The notes below the pieces were generated by a model. It searched no databases. It saw nothing but the letters and a program-made list of their open reading frames with translations, and had not been told where the DNA came from. Of a stretch of 19,408 bases of DNA, positions 1 to 6,937 are shown one piece after another. Made by a program: the position numbers and the translations under genes. Position 1 is the stretch's first letter; each line of letters opens with the position of its first letter. This DNA comes from Candidatus Dormiibacterota bacterium (GTDB taxonomy: Bacteria > Chloroflexota > Dormibacteria > Aeolococcales > Aeolococcaceae), in NCBI GenBank assembly GCA_003170875.1, contig PMYJ01000168.1, positions 1 through 19,408 of the forward strand, given 5' to 3'.

Positions 1-526
1 GGAGCGGATGGCGTCGCGCATCCTCGGCATGGGCGACATCCTCACCCTGGTGGAGCGTGCCCAGTCCCAGATGGACCAGCACACCGCTGAGGACACGGCC
101 AAGAAGATGCTCGCCGGCCGTTTCACCATGAACGACTGGCTCGACCAGATGCGCCAGCTCCGCAAGATGGGATCGCTGGAGGGGATCCTGGGGATGATCC
201 CGGGCGGCCGTCAGATGGTGAAGCAGGCGGGCGGGATGATGCCGACCGAACAGGACCTCTCCCGGATGGAGGCGATCGTGCTCTCCATGACCGCTCACGA
301 GCGCATCCACCCCGAGGTGCTCAAGAGCCAGCGCCGGCGCCGCGTCGCGGCGGGCAGCGGCACCACCCTGGCCGACGTCAACAAGCTGCTCAAGGGATTC
401 GACCAGATGCAGTCGGTGATGAAGTCGATGGGTGGCAGGGGCAGCAAGGGGGTGCGCGGGCGCGCCCGCATGCTGCGCCAGCTTCAGGGCATGGACCCGT
501 CGCAGCTCGGCCTGCCCCGGCCATGA
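1..526 (+). CDS. ffh: Signal recognition particle protein Ffh (SRP54), C-terminal part
   Basis: This is the 3' end of ffh; the gene begins before the window and its codons run from base 2. Ffh is the GTPase that binds 4.5S/SRP RNA and the signal peptides of nascent membrane and secreted proteins. About 174 codons remain, covering the end of the NG domain (ERMASRILGMGD) and the methionine-rich M domain. The M domain shows the LGMIPGG segment, the RNA-binding RRRRVAAGSGTT motif and the following VNKLLKGFDQMQ helix, then a Met/Gly-rich tail. The stop is TGA 524-526. The order ffh, rpsP, KH gene, rimM, trmD, rplS is widespread in Gram-positive-like bacteria and supports the call. The missing N-terminal GTPase part is outside the window, so nothing suggests the gene itself is truncated. 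Confidence 0.97.
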   Translation, partial: ERMASRILGMGDILTLVERAQSQMDQHTAEDTAKKMLAGRFTMNDWLDQMRQLRKMGSLEGILGMIPGGRQMVKQAGGMMPTEQDLSRMEAIVLSMTAHERIHPEVLKSQRRRRVAAGSGTTLADVNKLLKGFDQMQSVMKSMGGRGSKGVRGRARMLRQLQGMDPSQLGLPRP

Positions 527-549
527 GCGTATCAATGCTTTCGATGTTC

Positions 550-562
550 GCCCGTAACGGGC
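550..562 (+). promoter_or_regulatory. Short hairpin in the ffh-rpsP gap
   Basis: GCCCGT-A-ACGGGC is a perfect inverted repeat. It would fold as a 5-bp stem with a TAA loop, flanked by TGT and ACA that could add three pairs across a small bulge. It lies 24 bases after the ffh stop and 14 bases before the rpsP Shine-Dalgarno sequence. No T-tract follows, so it could be an mRNA-processing or attenuating leader hairpin rather than a terminator. The function is inference. Confidence 0.3.
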
Positions 563-587
563 ACAGAATCACGGCAAAGGAGAAGTT

Positions 588-1034
588 TTGGTCAAGATCC
601 GCCTGAAGAGGATGGGCACCACGAAGCGGCCCTTTTACCGGCTGGTGGTCGCGGACTCGCGCAGCCCGCGCGACGGTCGCTTCATCGAGGCCCTCGGCTA
701 CTACGACCCGCTGCCCCAGCCCGCGTCGATCAAGATCGATGCCGACCGGGTCCGGGAGTGGCTGCGTAAGGGCGCACGGCCGAGCGACAGCGCGCGCGAC
801 CTGCTGGTCGCCCAGGGCATCCTGGCCGGCAACCCCAAGCGTGAGCGGGGCTCGGTGGGACTCGGGGCCGCGGCAGCACTCGAGGAGACGGCCGCCGAGG
901 CCAAGCCGGTTGCGGCTGCCGCGAAGAGCAAGGCGACGGTCGCCGAGCCGGAGCCCGTTGCGGTGGGAGCCGAGACCGCGGTGGTCGAGGACGCGACCGA
1001 GGTGGAGACGGCAACCTCCGGCGAGGACGCGTAG
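588..1034 (+). CDS. rpsP: 30S ribosomal protein bS16 with Ala/Glu-rich tail
   Basis: bS16 is a primary 30S assembly protein that binds 16S rRNA. The start is TTG at 588, chosen because AAAGGAGAA (576-584) is an excellent Shine-Dalgarno five bases upstream and the protein then begins VKIRLKRMGTTKRPFYRLVV, the family's invariant opening. The folded bS16 domain covers residues 1 to about 82 and includes YRLVVADSRSPRDGRFIEALGYYDP. The remaining roughly 65 residues are Ala, Glu and Val rich with no recognisable fold. Typical bS16 is 80-90 residues, so this 148-residue form carries a long low-complexity extension. The stop TAG is immediately followed by the GTG start of the next gene, which implies translational coupling. 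Confidence 0.97.
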   Translation: MVKIRLKRMGTTKRPFYRLVVADSRSPRDGRFIEALGYYDPLPQPASIKIDADRVREWLRKGARPSDSARDLLVAQGILAGNPKRERGSVGLGAAAALEETAAEAKPVAAAAKSKATVAEPEPVAVGAETAVVEDATEVETATSGEDA

Positions 1035-1280
1035 GTGACCGACTACGCTGACCTCACCCGTTTCGTCATCGAGCGGATGGTCGGCACCCCCGAGGCGGTG
1101 ACCGTCCGCTCGGTGGTCAAGGGGCGGACCACCATCATCGAGGTGGGGGTCGCGGAGGCCGACATGGGCAAGCTGATCGGCAAGGGCGGACGCAATATCG
1201 ATGCGGTGCGCGCCGTGGTCCGGGCCGCCGGGCTGCGCGGCCACGAGCGCGTCCAGGTGGAGCTGGCCGAGCAGCGATGA
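1035..1280 (+). CDS. khpA: KH-domain RNA-binding protein KhpA (YlqC)
   Basis: This small 81-residue protein is a single KH domain. The GXXG loop that grips single-stranded RNA is G49-K50-G51-G52 within KLIGKGGRNIDAVR. Proteins of this family (KhpA/YlqC) pair with KhpB/Jag in Gram-positive bacteria and bind many RNAs, with effects on cell elongation and division in streptococci. The start is GTG with no gap after the rpsP stop, and GAGGA at 1023-1027 inside the rpsP end serves as Shine-Dalgarno. The stop overlaps the rimM start in an ATGA. Its position between rpsP and rimM is the standard one for the family, so the call is firm; the exact RNA targets here are unknown. Confidence 0.93.
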   Translation: MTDYADLTRFVIERMVGTPEAVTVRSVVKGRTTIIEVGVAEADMGKLIGKGGRNIDAVRAVVRAAGLRGHERVQVELAEQR

Positions 1281-1816
1281 CGCCTCGATCCACCCCCGGT
1301 CTGCCGGATGGGCGTCCGGCCCTGCTCCGCGCCGCTCGAGTCCGCCGCGCCCACGGGCTGCTCGGCGAGGTGCGAGCGGAGAGCCTGGGCGGCGACGCCC
1401 GTCGCTTCCGCCGTGGGGTGCGGGTCACGGTCGAGGACACCCGGCGCGAGCTGATCGTGCGCTCGGCGCGCGGGCTTGGCAACGGCGACCTGCTCCTCGC
1501 CTTTGATGGGGTCGACACCCCGGAGGCGGCCGGCCTCCTGCGCGATGCCTACCTCTGCGTGGAGCCGGAGCGGGCGCGGCACCTCCCTCCCGGAGAGTGG
1601 TTTGTCTGGCAGCTGGTCGGGCTGCCCGCCGTGGACGCGGAGGGCAACGCCGTGGGCGTGGTCTCCGACGTGGAGGCCGGCCCCGCCCACGATGTGCTGG
1701 TGGTGGAGAGCGAGGCGGGCGAGAGGCGATTCCCGATGGTGTCCGCCTTCGTCGCGGAGGTGGACCTGGCCGGAGGGCGCATCGTCCTCACCCCGTGGGA
1801 GGAGGAGGAGTCCTGA
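1277..1816 (+). CDS. rimM: 16S rRNA maturation factor RimM
   Basis: RimM is an assembly factor that binds uS19 and helps mature the 3' (head) domain of the 30S subunit. The 179-residue protein has the two expected parts. The first is an N-terminal RimM barrel, roughly residues 9-90, with VRRAHGLLGEVRAE. The second is a C-terminal PRC-barrel, about 95-175, opening with LPPGEWFVWQLVGLPAVD and containing FPMVSAFVAEVDLAGGRI. The ATG start overlaps the khpA stop by four bases. The first residues are somewhat divergent, as is usual for this family. It sits directly before trmD, its normal partner in this operon. Nothing looks broken. Confidence 0.93.
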   Translation: MTPRSTPGLPDGRPALLRAARVRRAHGLLGEVRAESLGGDARRFRRGVRVTVEDTRRELIVRSARGLGNGDLLLAFDGVDTPEAAGLLRDAYLCVEPERARHLPPGEWFVWQLVGLPAVDAEGNAVGVVSDVEAGPAHDVLVVESEAGERRFPMVSAFVAEVDLAGGRIVLTPWEEEES

Positions 1817-1832
1817 GAGGGCCCGTGCTGAG

Positions 1833-2543
1833 ATGCGGTTCGAGGTGCTCACCATCTTCCCCGAAGTCTTCCCCGGCCCTCTGGGGGTCGGCGTGGTCGG
1901 GCGCGCCCTCGAGCGGGGGGACCTCGAGCTCCGCATCCACGACCTCCGCGACTTCACGACCGGCCGCCATCGCCAGGTCGACGACATCGCCTTCGGCGGT
2001 GGGCCCGGCATGGTGTTGAAGCCCGAGCCGCTGGTCCGGGCGCTCCGCCGGATCCGGAGCGAGGTCCCGGGCGTGAGGTCGATCCTGCTCTCGCCGCAGG
2101 GGAGGCCATTGGACCAGGGGGTGGTCCGGGAGCTGGCCGCCGAGAGCGCGCTGCTCCTGGTCTGCGGTCGCTACCAGGGCGTCGACGAGCGCGCCCGCGC
2201 CGAGATCGGCGAGGAGCTCTCGGTCGGGGACTACGTCCTGAGCGGCGGCGAGATCGCCGCCATGGCGGTCGTGGACGCCGTCGCACGTCTCGTCCCGGGC
2301 GTCGTCGGATCGGCTGACTCGCTGGCCGACGAGACCTTTTCGGAGGCCGCCGGGGGTGGCCTCGAAGCTCCGCTCTACACTCGTCCAGCCGACTTCGAGG
2401 GTGAGGTGGTGCCGAAGGTGCTGCGCGGGGGAAATCACGCCGCGATCGCCGAGTGGCGCCGCGGCCAGAGCCTGGAGGCAACTCGGCGCCGGAGGCCCGA
2501 CCTGCTAGGGTCGTCGGGCGCGATTTCTGGAGGTACGAAGTGA
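1833..2543 (+). CDS. trmD: tRNA (guanine-37-N1)-methyltransferase TrmD
   Basis: TrmD transfers a methyl group from S-adenosylmethionine to N1 of G37 next to the anticodon and so prevents +1 frameshifting. The open frame extends upstream, but the family start MRFEVLTIFPEVF is at ATG 1833, 16 bases after rimM, giving 236 residues. The SPOUT trefoil-knot SAM site is visible: LLSPQGRPLDQG, then CGRYQGVDER (residues 111-120) and GDYVLSGGE (132-140). The C-terminal tRNA-binding domain follows, with ETFSEAA and YTRPADFEGEVVPKVL. The last codons contain the Shine-Dalgarno of rplS, and the stop overlaps the rplS GTG start. Length and motif order are normal. Confidence 0.97.
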   Translation: MRFEVLTIFPEVFPGPLGVGVVGRALERGDLELRIHDLRDFTTGRHRQVDDIAFGGGPGMVLKPEPLVRALRRIRSEVPGVRSILLSPQGRPLDQGVVRELAAESALLLVCGRYQGVDERARAEIGEELSVGDYVLSGGEIAAMAVVDAVARLVPGVVGSADSLADETFSEAAGGGLEAPLYTRPADFEGEVVPKVLRGGNHAAIAEWRRGQSLEATRRRRPDLLGSSGAISGGTK

Positions 2544-3043
2544 ACGTCGTCGAGCTCCTCGAGCGGGAGCAGGAGAAGGCCGAGGTCCCTGTGCTTCGCA
2601 GCGGGGACACCGTGCGAGTGCACGTCAAGGTCGTCGAGGGTACCCGCGAGCGCATCCAGGTCTTCGAGGGGGTCGTGATCGCCCTCTCCCGCAAGACCGG
2701 GATCGGCGCCAGCTTCACCGTCCGCCGGATCGCCTCGCACGGGGTGGGGGTGGAGCGGACCTTCATGCTCCATTCGCCGCGCATCGACCGGATCGAGGTG
2801 CTCCGCCACGGTGACGTGCGCCGGGCAAAGCTGTACTACCTGCGCGAGAAGGTCGGCAAGCGGGCCCGCATCCGGGAGCGCCGCCAGGCCGTCGGAGACG
2901 AGAGCGACGCCGTGCGGCGCGCCCAGGCCGCGGCCGCGACCGCCGGGAGCGCGGAGGACGTCCTCGACGAGGACGTGGACGAGGCGGAGACCGCCCCGGT
3001 GATCGAGGACGAGGCCGAGGAGACGGAGCCGGGGAACGTCTGA
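2540..3043 (+). CDS. rplS: 50S ribosomal protein bL19 with acidic tail
   Basis: bL19 lies at the 30S-50S interface. The start is GTG 2540, five bases after GGAGGT (2529-2534); the protein then reads NVVELLEREQEKAEVPVLRSG, the normal bL19 N-terminus, so the longer open frame upstream is not used. The core covers residues 1 to about 113, including GDTVRVHVKVVEG, RIQVFEGVVIA, FTVRRIASHGVGVERTF and YYLREKVGKRARIRERR. About 54 further residues, rich in Ala, Glu and Asp, extend beyond the usual length of about 115. The gene is coupled to trmD through a GTGA overlap and ends the first operon block. Confidence 0.96.
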   Translation: MNVVELLEREQEKAEVPVLRSGDTVRVHVKVVEGTRERIQVFEGVVIALSRKTGIGASFTVRRIASHGVGVERTFMLHSPRIDRIEVLRHGDVRRAKLYYLREKVGKRARIRERRQAVGDESDAVRRAQAAAATAGSAEDVLDEDVDEAETAPVIEDEAEETEPGNV

Positions 3044-3080
3044 CCGTCCGGGTTCTCTCCCGGTTCCCACTCCACAGCGG

Positions 3081-4199
3081 GTGGGCGTTGCCGGGGAGGA
3101 GGCCGCTCTTGCCCACTTGCGGGCGAGCGGTCTGCGCGTGGTCGCCCGAGAGTGGCGTTGCCGTCTCGGCCAGCTCGACATCGTCTGTGAGGAGGCGGGA
3201 GTGCTGGTCGCGGTCGAGGTCAAGGCGCGCCGGAGCGATCGCTACGGCCTTCCCCAGGAGGCGGTGGACCGGCGCAAGCAGGCCAAGTTGCGTCTCCTCC
3301 TCGACGCTTTCCGGCAGGCCTCCGGCCGCGGTGACCAGCCGTGCCGGATCGACGTCGTGGCGGTGCGTCTGGACCGCGAGTTGCGGCTGCTGAGCTGCGA
3401 GCACATCCGGGACGCGGTCGGGCATTCCCGCACGCGCCGGAGCGCGTCACCGTATGATCCCCGGGCGGATGACGAGCGGACATCCTGTCGTCGCAGTGGT
3501 CGCGGTGCTGGCCTGCGTGGTCGCCGCGTGCCAGGGCTCGCCGGCCTCCACGGCGCACTCCACCGGCACTGCGACGGCTGCGTCGCCGGGTGCCAGCCCC
3601 ACCGCTTCTCCGACGGCGGGTGCCTCGGTGACACGTGGTGCCTCGCCCTCGCCGAGCGGACCACGCCCGACCACCGGCCCGGGCGGCTGCTCGATCGCCG
3701 CTCCGGCCACGGCGCCGAGCGGGCTCACCCTCTACGTCTGCTACACGATCACCGGGTCGGTGAGCGCCAGTGGCGGCTTCATCGACTCCGGTCAGGGGGC
3801 CAGCGCGCTCAGCTGCGCCGATTGGGCGCAGTACGGGGGGGAGGCCCAGGGTTCGGCCGGCGTCGCGCTGCAGGCACCCGACCCGGGCGACGCCCAGGTC
3901 ACCGTCAACGGCCAGGCCCTCGGTTTCGACCTCGTCATCAACCCGTACAGCGGCCCCGGGTCCTATCCGTCGACCACGGTGGCGCAGAGCGTGAGTCTCG
4001 GCGACACCGTCAGCTGGTCCACCAACAACACCAAGACCGCCGCTTTCACCGCCCAGGTGAGCTCCGACGGCTCGGGGTCGGTGACGGCCGGCGAGCTGGC
4101 CAACGACTCGAGCAACGGCACCATCGAGAGCGTCTCCGAGAGCTGGGTCTGCGTCATGGAGCCGGCCTCCTGAGCCGGTTGGGCGAGCCGGCCGCATGA
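3081..4199 (+). CDS. yraN: YraN family (UPF0102) nuclease-like protein; frame stays open across the next gene
   Basis: Only the first 115 or so codons (3081 to about 3425) resemble YraN: GVAGEEAALAHLRASGLRVV, then CRLGQLDIV with D33, and VAVEVKARR with E46 and K48, the restriction-endonuclease-like core. The family usually ends in a segment like CEHIRDAV, at about residue 113 here. No stop follows in this frame until 4197-4199, so it overlaps the entire lipoprotein gene read in another frame. The tail from 3425 on is Arg/Gly rich and has low GC at third codon positions, unlike real genes here. A one-base frame change near 3420-3455 would end yraN at TGA 3455-3457, in an ATGA overlap with the next start. 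I therefore trust the YraN domain but doubt the 372-residue product. The GTG start lacks a clear Shine-Dalgarno. YraN's cellular role is unproven; it is commonly found beside comM and dprA. Confidence 0.7.
   Translation: MGVAGEEAALAHLRASGLRVVAREWRCRLGQLDIVCEEAGVLVAVEVKARRSDRYGLPQEAVDRRKQAKLRLLLDAFRQASGRGDQPCRIDVVAVRLDRELRLLSCEHIRDAVGHSRTRRSASPYDPRADDERTSCRRSGRGAGLRGRRVPGLAGLHGALHRHCDGCVAGCQPHRFSDGGCLGDTWCLALAERTTPDHRPGRLLDRRSGHGAERAHPLRLLHDHRVGERQWRLHRLRSGGQRAQLRRLGAVRGGGPGFGRRRAAGTRPGRRPGHRQRPGPRFRPRHQPVQRPRVLSVDHGGAERESRRHRQLVHQQHQDRRFHRPGELRRLGVGDGRRAGQRLEQRHHRERLRELGLRHGAGLLSRLGEPAA
3454..4173 (+). CDS. Putative secreted lipoprotein with Ser/Thr/Pro linker and cysteine-containing domain
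   Basis: I do not recognise a named family. The 239-residue product has a short N-terminus, a hydrophobic segment (VVAVVAVLACVV) and a lipobox VAAC with Cys26 as the predicted lipidation site. It is followed by a flexible linker rich in Ser, Thr, Ala and Pro to about residue 70. The rest looks like a small extracellular beta-domain with four cysteines that could form disulfides, a Ser/Gly/Thr-rich surface and a closing SESWVC. ATG 3469 is an alternative start that leaves the signal peptide intact. GC-rich third positions show this frame is truly coding. It sits between yraN and comM, where no secreted protein is usually found. Expected location is the outer face of the membrane or cell envelope. 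Confidence 0.75.
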   Translation: MIPGRMTSGHPVVAVVAVLACVVAACQGSPASTAHSTGTATAASPGASPTASPTAGASVTRGASPSPSGPRPTTGPGGCSIAAPATAPSGLTLYVCYTITGSVSASGGFIDSGQGASALSCADWAQYGGEAQGSAGVALQAPDPGDAQVTVNGQALGFDLVINPYSGPGSYPSTTVAQSVSLGDTVSWSTNNTKTAAFTAQVSSDGSGSVTAGELANDSSNGTIESVSESWVCVMEPAS

Positions 4200-4211
4200 G
4201 CCGGTTCGGCG
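4171..4211 (+). repeat. Near-perfect 15-base direct repeat
   Basis: TGAGCCGGTTGGGCG (4171-4185) recurs as TGAGCCGGTTCGGCG (4197-4211), one mismatch and 26 bases apart. The first copy supplies the lipoprotein stop and the second supplies the stop of the open yraN frame. It looks like a small local duplication just upstream of the comM promoter. Confidence 0.55.
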
Positions 4212-4240
4212 CCCGGCCACGTCGGTCGGTCCTTCGAGGT

Positions 4241-4246
4241 TATACT
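4241..4246 (+). promoter_or_regulatory. Candidate -10 element for a leaderless comM transcript
   Basis: TATACT differs from the sigma-70 -10 consensus TATAAT at one base and stands out in GC-rich sequence. It ends seven bases before the GTG start of comM, so transcription would begin at or next to the first base of the start codon. No Shine-Dalgarno lies at a useful distance, which fits a leaderless mRNA. No convincing -35 is visible at 16-18 bases. Confidence 0.5.
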
Positions 4247-4253
4247 GACGTGT

Positions 4254-5765
4254 GTGGTAGCGACCGCCATAAGCTGCGCAGTGCAGGGGCTCTCCGGCGT
4301 CCCGGTGACGGTCGAGGTCGATGTGGCCAACGGTCTTCCGGCTTTCACGATCGTCGGCCTCACCGACCGGGCGATCCAGGAGGCGCGCGAGAGGGTCCGA
4401 GCCGCCGTCCGCAACGCCGGCTTCGACTTTCCGCAGCGGCGGGTGACGGTCAACCTGGCGCCGGCCGAGGTCCCCAAGGAGGGGAGCGGCTTCGATCTGG
4501 CCATCGCGGTGGCGCTGCTGCGCACCGAACGGGAACTGCCCCTCGACGGCGTCGCCTGCATCGGTGAGCTGGCGCTCGATGGGGGGGTTCGGGGCGTCAT
4601 CGGGGTGCTGCCGATGGCCCGCCGCCTCTCCGCGTCGGGCATCCGGCGGCTGATCGTCCCGGCGGAGAACGCCGCCGAGGCGGCCCTGGTGGAGGGGACC
4701 GAGGTCATTGGCGTGGAGAGCCTCGGGGTGGCGGTCGCGTACCTCGAGGGGCGCCTCGCCCTCGATCCGGTGGCGGCGCCGGCGATGGGCGAGATCGGCG
4801 CTCCCGGCGGCGTCGATCTCGCCGCCGTCCGCGGCCAGTCGCTCGCCAAGCGCGCCCTGGAGATCGCCGCAGCCGGACGGCACAACCTCCTCATGCTCGG
4901 GCCTCCCGGGGCAGGGAAGACGATGCTTGCCCGCGCCCTTGCCGGGTTGCTCCCGGATCTGGGAGCGGACGAGGCACTGGAGGTGGCCTCCCTCTACTCC
5001 CTGCGCGGCCGCCTCTCCGACCGTCCGGCCACCAGCCTCCGTCCGCCGTTCCGCGCCCCCCACCATTCCGTCTCCCGGGCCGGTCTCATCGGCGGCGGCA
5101 CCGGCATCGCCCAACCCGGCGAGGTCAGCCTCGCCCACCGGGGAGTCCTCTTTCTGGATGAGGTGTGCGAGTTCCCCCGGGCCCACCTCGAAGCCCTGCG
5201 GCAGCCCCTCGAGGAACGCAGCGTGGCGGTGGCCCGGGTTCGGGCCAGCGTGGTGTTCCCCGCCGAGTTCGTCCTGGTGGCGGCCGCCAACCCGTGCCCG
5301 TGCGGGCGCCTTGGCGAGTTGAGCGGCCCCGGCTGCAGGTGCCCCGAGACGATGGTGACCCGGTACCAGTCCCGGCTCTCGGGTCCAATGCGGGACCGGA
5401 TCGACATGGTTGCGGAGGTGCCGAGGCTGAACGGGGAGACCCTCCTCGGCGGACCGCCCGAGGAGCTGACCGCACGGGTCCGCGAGCGCGTCGCGGCCGC
5501 TCAGTCGCGCCAGCTGCAGCGGGCCGGGACCACGGGCGTCACGGCCAACGCCCTGCTGGACGGTGACCAGCTGCTGGATGTCTGTGGCCTCGACGCCCGT
5601 GGCCGGGACGCGCTCACCACGGCGGGGGAGAGGTGGCACCTCTCGGCCCGCGCCTACCACCGGGTGCTGCGCGTGAGCCGCACCATCGCCGACCTCGGCG
5701 GGGAGGAGCGGGTCAGCCGGGAGGCGGTGATCGAGGCCATCCAGCTCCGGCTTCCGGCACTGTGA
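4254..5765 (+). CDS. comM: YifB/ComM family Mg-chelatase-like AAA+ ATPase
   Basis: ComM is a hexameric helicase that promotes branch migration when transformed DNA is integrated. Homologues are widespread and often sit beside dprA, as here. The 503 residues have the full layout. An N-terminal Lon-protease-like ChlI domain (about 20-140) contains GLPAFTIVGL and the PAEVPKEGSGFDLAIAVA segment. The AAA+ domain has Walker A GPPGAGKT at 216-223, Walker B VLFLDE at 298-303 and the cysteine motif NPCPCG. The C-terminal Mg-chelatase domain starts after about 400 and includes ARAYHRVLRVSRTIADL. The GTG start gives the family N-terminus VATAISCAVQGLSG. A -10 element seven bases upstream suggests leaderless transcription. 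Length and motifs are intact. ComM is the likely function; a direct role in DNA uptake in this organism is inference. Confidence 0.93.
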   Translation: MVATAISCAVQGLSGVPVTVEVDVANGLPAFTIVGLTDRAIQEARERVRAAVRNAGFDFPQRRVTVNLAPAEVPKEGSGFDLAIAVALLRTERELPLDGVACIGELALDGGVRGVIGVLPMARRLSASGIRRLIVPAENAAEAALVEGTEVIGVESLGVAVAYLEGRLALDPVAAPAMGEIGAPGGVDLAAVRGQSLAKRALEIAAAGRHNLLMLGPPGAGKTMLARALAGLLPDLGADEALEVASLYSLRGRLSDRPATSLRPPFRAPHHSVSRAGLIGGGTGIAQPGEVSLAHRGVLFLDEVCEFPRAHLEALRQPLEERSVAVARVRASVVFPAEFVLVAAANPCPCGRLGELSGPGCRCPETMVTRYQSRLSGPMRDRIDMVAEVPRLNGETLLGGPPEELTARVRERVAAAQSRQLQRAGTTGVTANALLDGDQLLDVCGLDARGRDALTTAGERWHLSARAYHRVLRVSRTIADLGGEERVSREAVIEAIQLRLPAL

Positions 5766-5793
5766 GCCGCCCACGGTTCCGCATCCAGGCCCG

Positions 5794-6705
5794 ATGAGCC
5801 GGCTCCTGCTGCGGCCGGACGACCCGCGCCGGCCGGCCTGCCTCTCCGACCTCGCCGAGCTCGGCGATCGGTACCGGGTCCCGTCCCTCTGGGTGGAGGG
5901 GGATCTGCCGGTGCTCCCGGGGGTGGCGGTGGTGGGGGCGCGGGTGGCCGGCGCGACGGGCCAGGAGGCGGCCCGGCGGATCGGAAGCGACCTGGGCCGG
6001 CGCGGTGTGACCGTGGTGAGCGGTTTCGCCCGCGGGGTGGATGCCGGCGCGCATCGGGGCTGCCTCGCCGCCGGCGGTCGGACCGTGGCCGTGCTCGGCT
6101 GCGGTCTGGACGTCGACTACCCGCCTGAGCACGCCGCCCTGCGCCGGGAGATCGCCGCATCGGGGGCGCTCGTCAGCGAGTACGAGGGCGGCGACGCGCC
6201 CGTGGGCTGGCGTTTCCCCCAGCGCAATCGGATCATCGCCGCCCTCTCCCGGGCCGTCATCGTGGTCGAGGCCGGAGCCGGGAGCGGCGCCCTCAGCACC
6301 GCCCGCTGGGCGGCCGAGCTCGGCCGTGAGGTGCTCGCCGTCCCCGGTTCCATCCTCGGCCCGGCCAACGCCGGCTCGAACCGGCTGTTGCGCGACGGCG
6401 CGCGTCCGTATCTGGATGTGAGCGACCTGGCCGACATCTTCTCGGAGTGCGCCGCTCCACCGCGGTTGGACCGTCGCCGCAAGGCTCAGCGGGCAGGGCG
6501 CGAAGGAAGAACGGCACCCCTCCAGGGTCGGGACCATGCGTCGCGATTGCTGGCCCTGGTCAGCGCGGAGCCCGTCCCACGGGAGCTGATCGGGCGCGCG
6601 CTCGGCCTCGGCCCGTCCGGGCTGGCTGTCCTGCTGGGAGAGCTCGAACTGGAAGGGCATGTGCGCAGCCTCCCCGGTGGGCTGGTCGCTCGCGCCCGGT
6701 GGTGA
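5794..6705 (+). CDS. dprA: DNA-processing protein DprA (Smf)
   Basis: DprA binds single-stranded DNA entering the cell and loads RecA onto it. The 303-residue protein consists of the Rossmann-like DprA core, about residues 40-215, and a C-terminal winged helix (DprA_WH, about 245-303). Core motifs are VSGFARGVDAGAH (75-87), VLGCGLDVDYPPEH (100-113), FPQRNRIIAALS (141-152) and PGSILGPANAGSNRLL. The usual VGSRxxSxYG loop is replaced by VGARVAGATG (47-56), and the N-terminal SAM-like domain found in many homologues is missing. It starts 28 bases after comM and is probably cotranscribed. The winged-helix end is divergent but recognisable. In related genomes topA follows directly; here an unrelated module intervenes. 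Confidence 0.93.
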   Translation: MSRLLLRPDDPRRPACLSDLAELGDRYRVPSLWVEGDLPVLPGVAVVGARVAGATGQEAARRIGSDLGRRGVTVVSGFARGVDAGAHRGCLAAGGRTVAVLGCGLDVDYPPEHAALRREIAASGALVSEYEGGDAPVGWRFPQRNRIIAALSRAVIVVEAGAGSGALSTARWAAELGREVLAVPGSILGPANAGSNRLLRDGARPYLDVSDLADIFSECAAPPRLDRRRKAQRAGREGRTAPLQGRDHASRLLALVSAEPVPRELIGRALGLGPSGLAVLLGELELEGHVRSLPGGLVARARW

Positions 6706-6937
6706 ACGCGTCAGCGGGGCCGACTGGAGCGCTATGGCGGCCCCGCGGCCAGGGTGCATTCAGCGATGCCGAGACCGCCCCAATTGGGGGATGGCCAGCG
6801 GAGGTGCGATCTGGCAGAGTTAACCGCGGGTAGACGGGCCCGCGACGCGAGAGTCGGCCGGTGGTACCTACCCACTCGAATCCGCCCTTGCTGCGGTGGC
6901 AAGGCGCCCTGGTGGTCCGGCCTGCAGGCTTGAGCCG
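6706..6937. other. Convergent intergenic region between dprA and the MFS gene
   Basis: Two genes point into this gap, so terminators are expected, but none is convincing. Two perfect inverted repeats are present: CCCCAATTGGGG at 6778-6789, and CGCGGG/CCCGCG at 6825-6830 and 6839-6844 with an 8-base loop. Neither is followed by a T-tract on either strand. I see no gene, tRNA or mobile-element end in this stretch. Confidence 0.4.

Noticed and set aside
3048..3063. CCGGG/CCCGG hairpin after rplS as a terminator
   Set aside because: Only five base pairs and no T-tract; too weak in GC-rich sequence to claim.
3963..5774. Minus-strand open frame of 603 codons opposite comM
   Set aside because: It mirrors the conserved comM codons and has no family features.
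6447..6833. Plus-strand open frame across the dprA end and the following gap
   Set aside because: It overlaps the dprA winged-helix in another frame and is Arg/Pro/Gly-rich with no homology signal.
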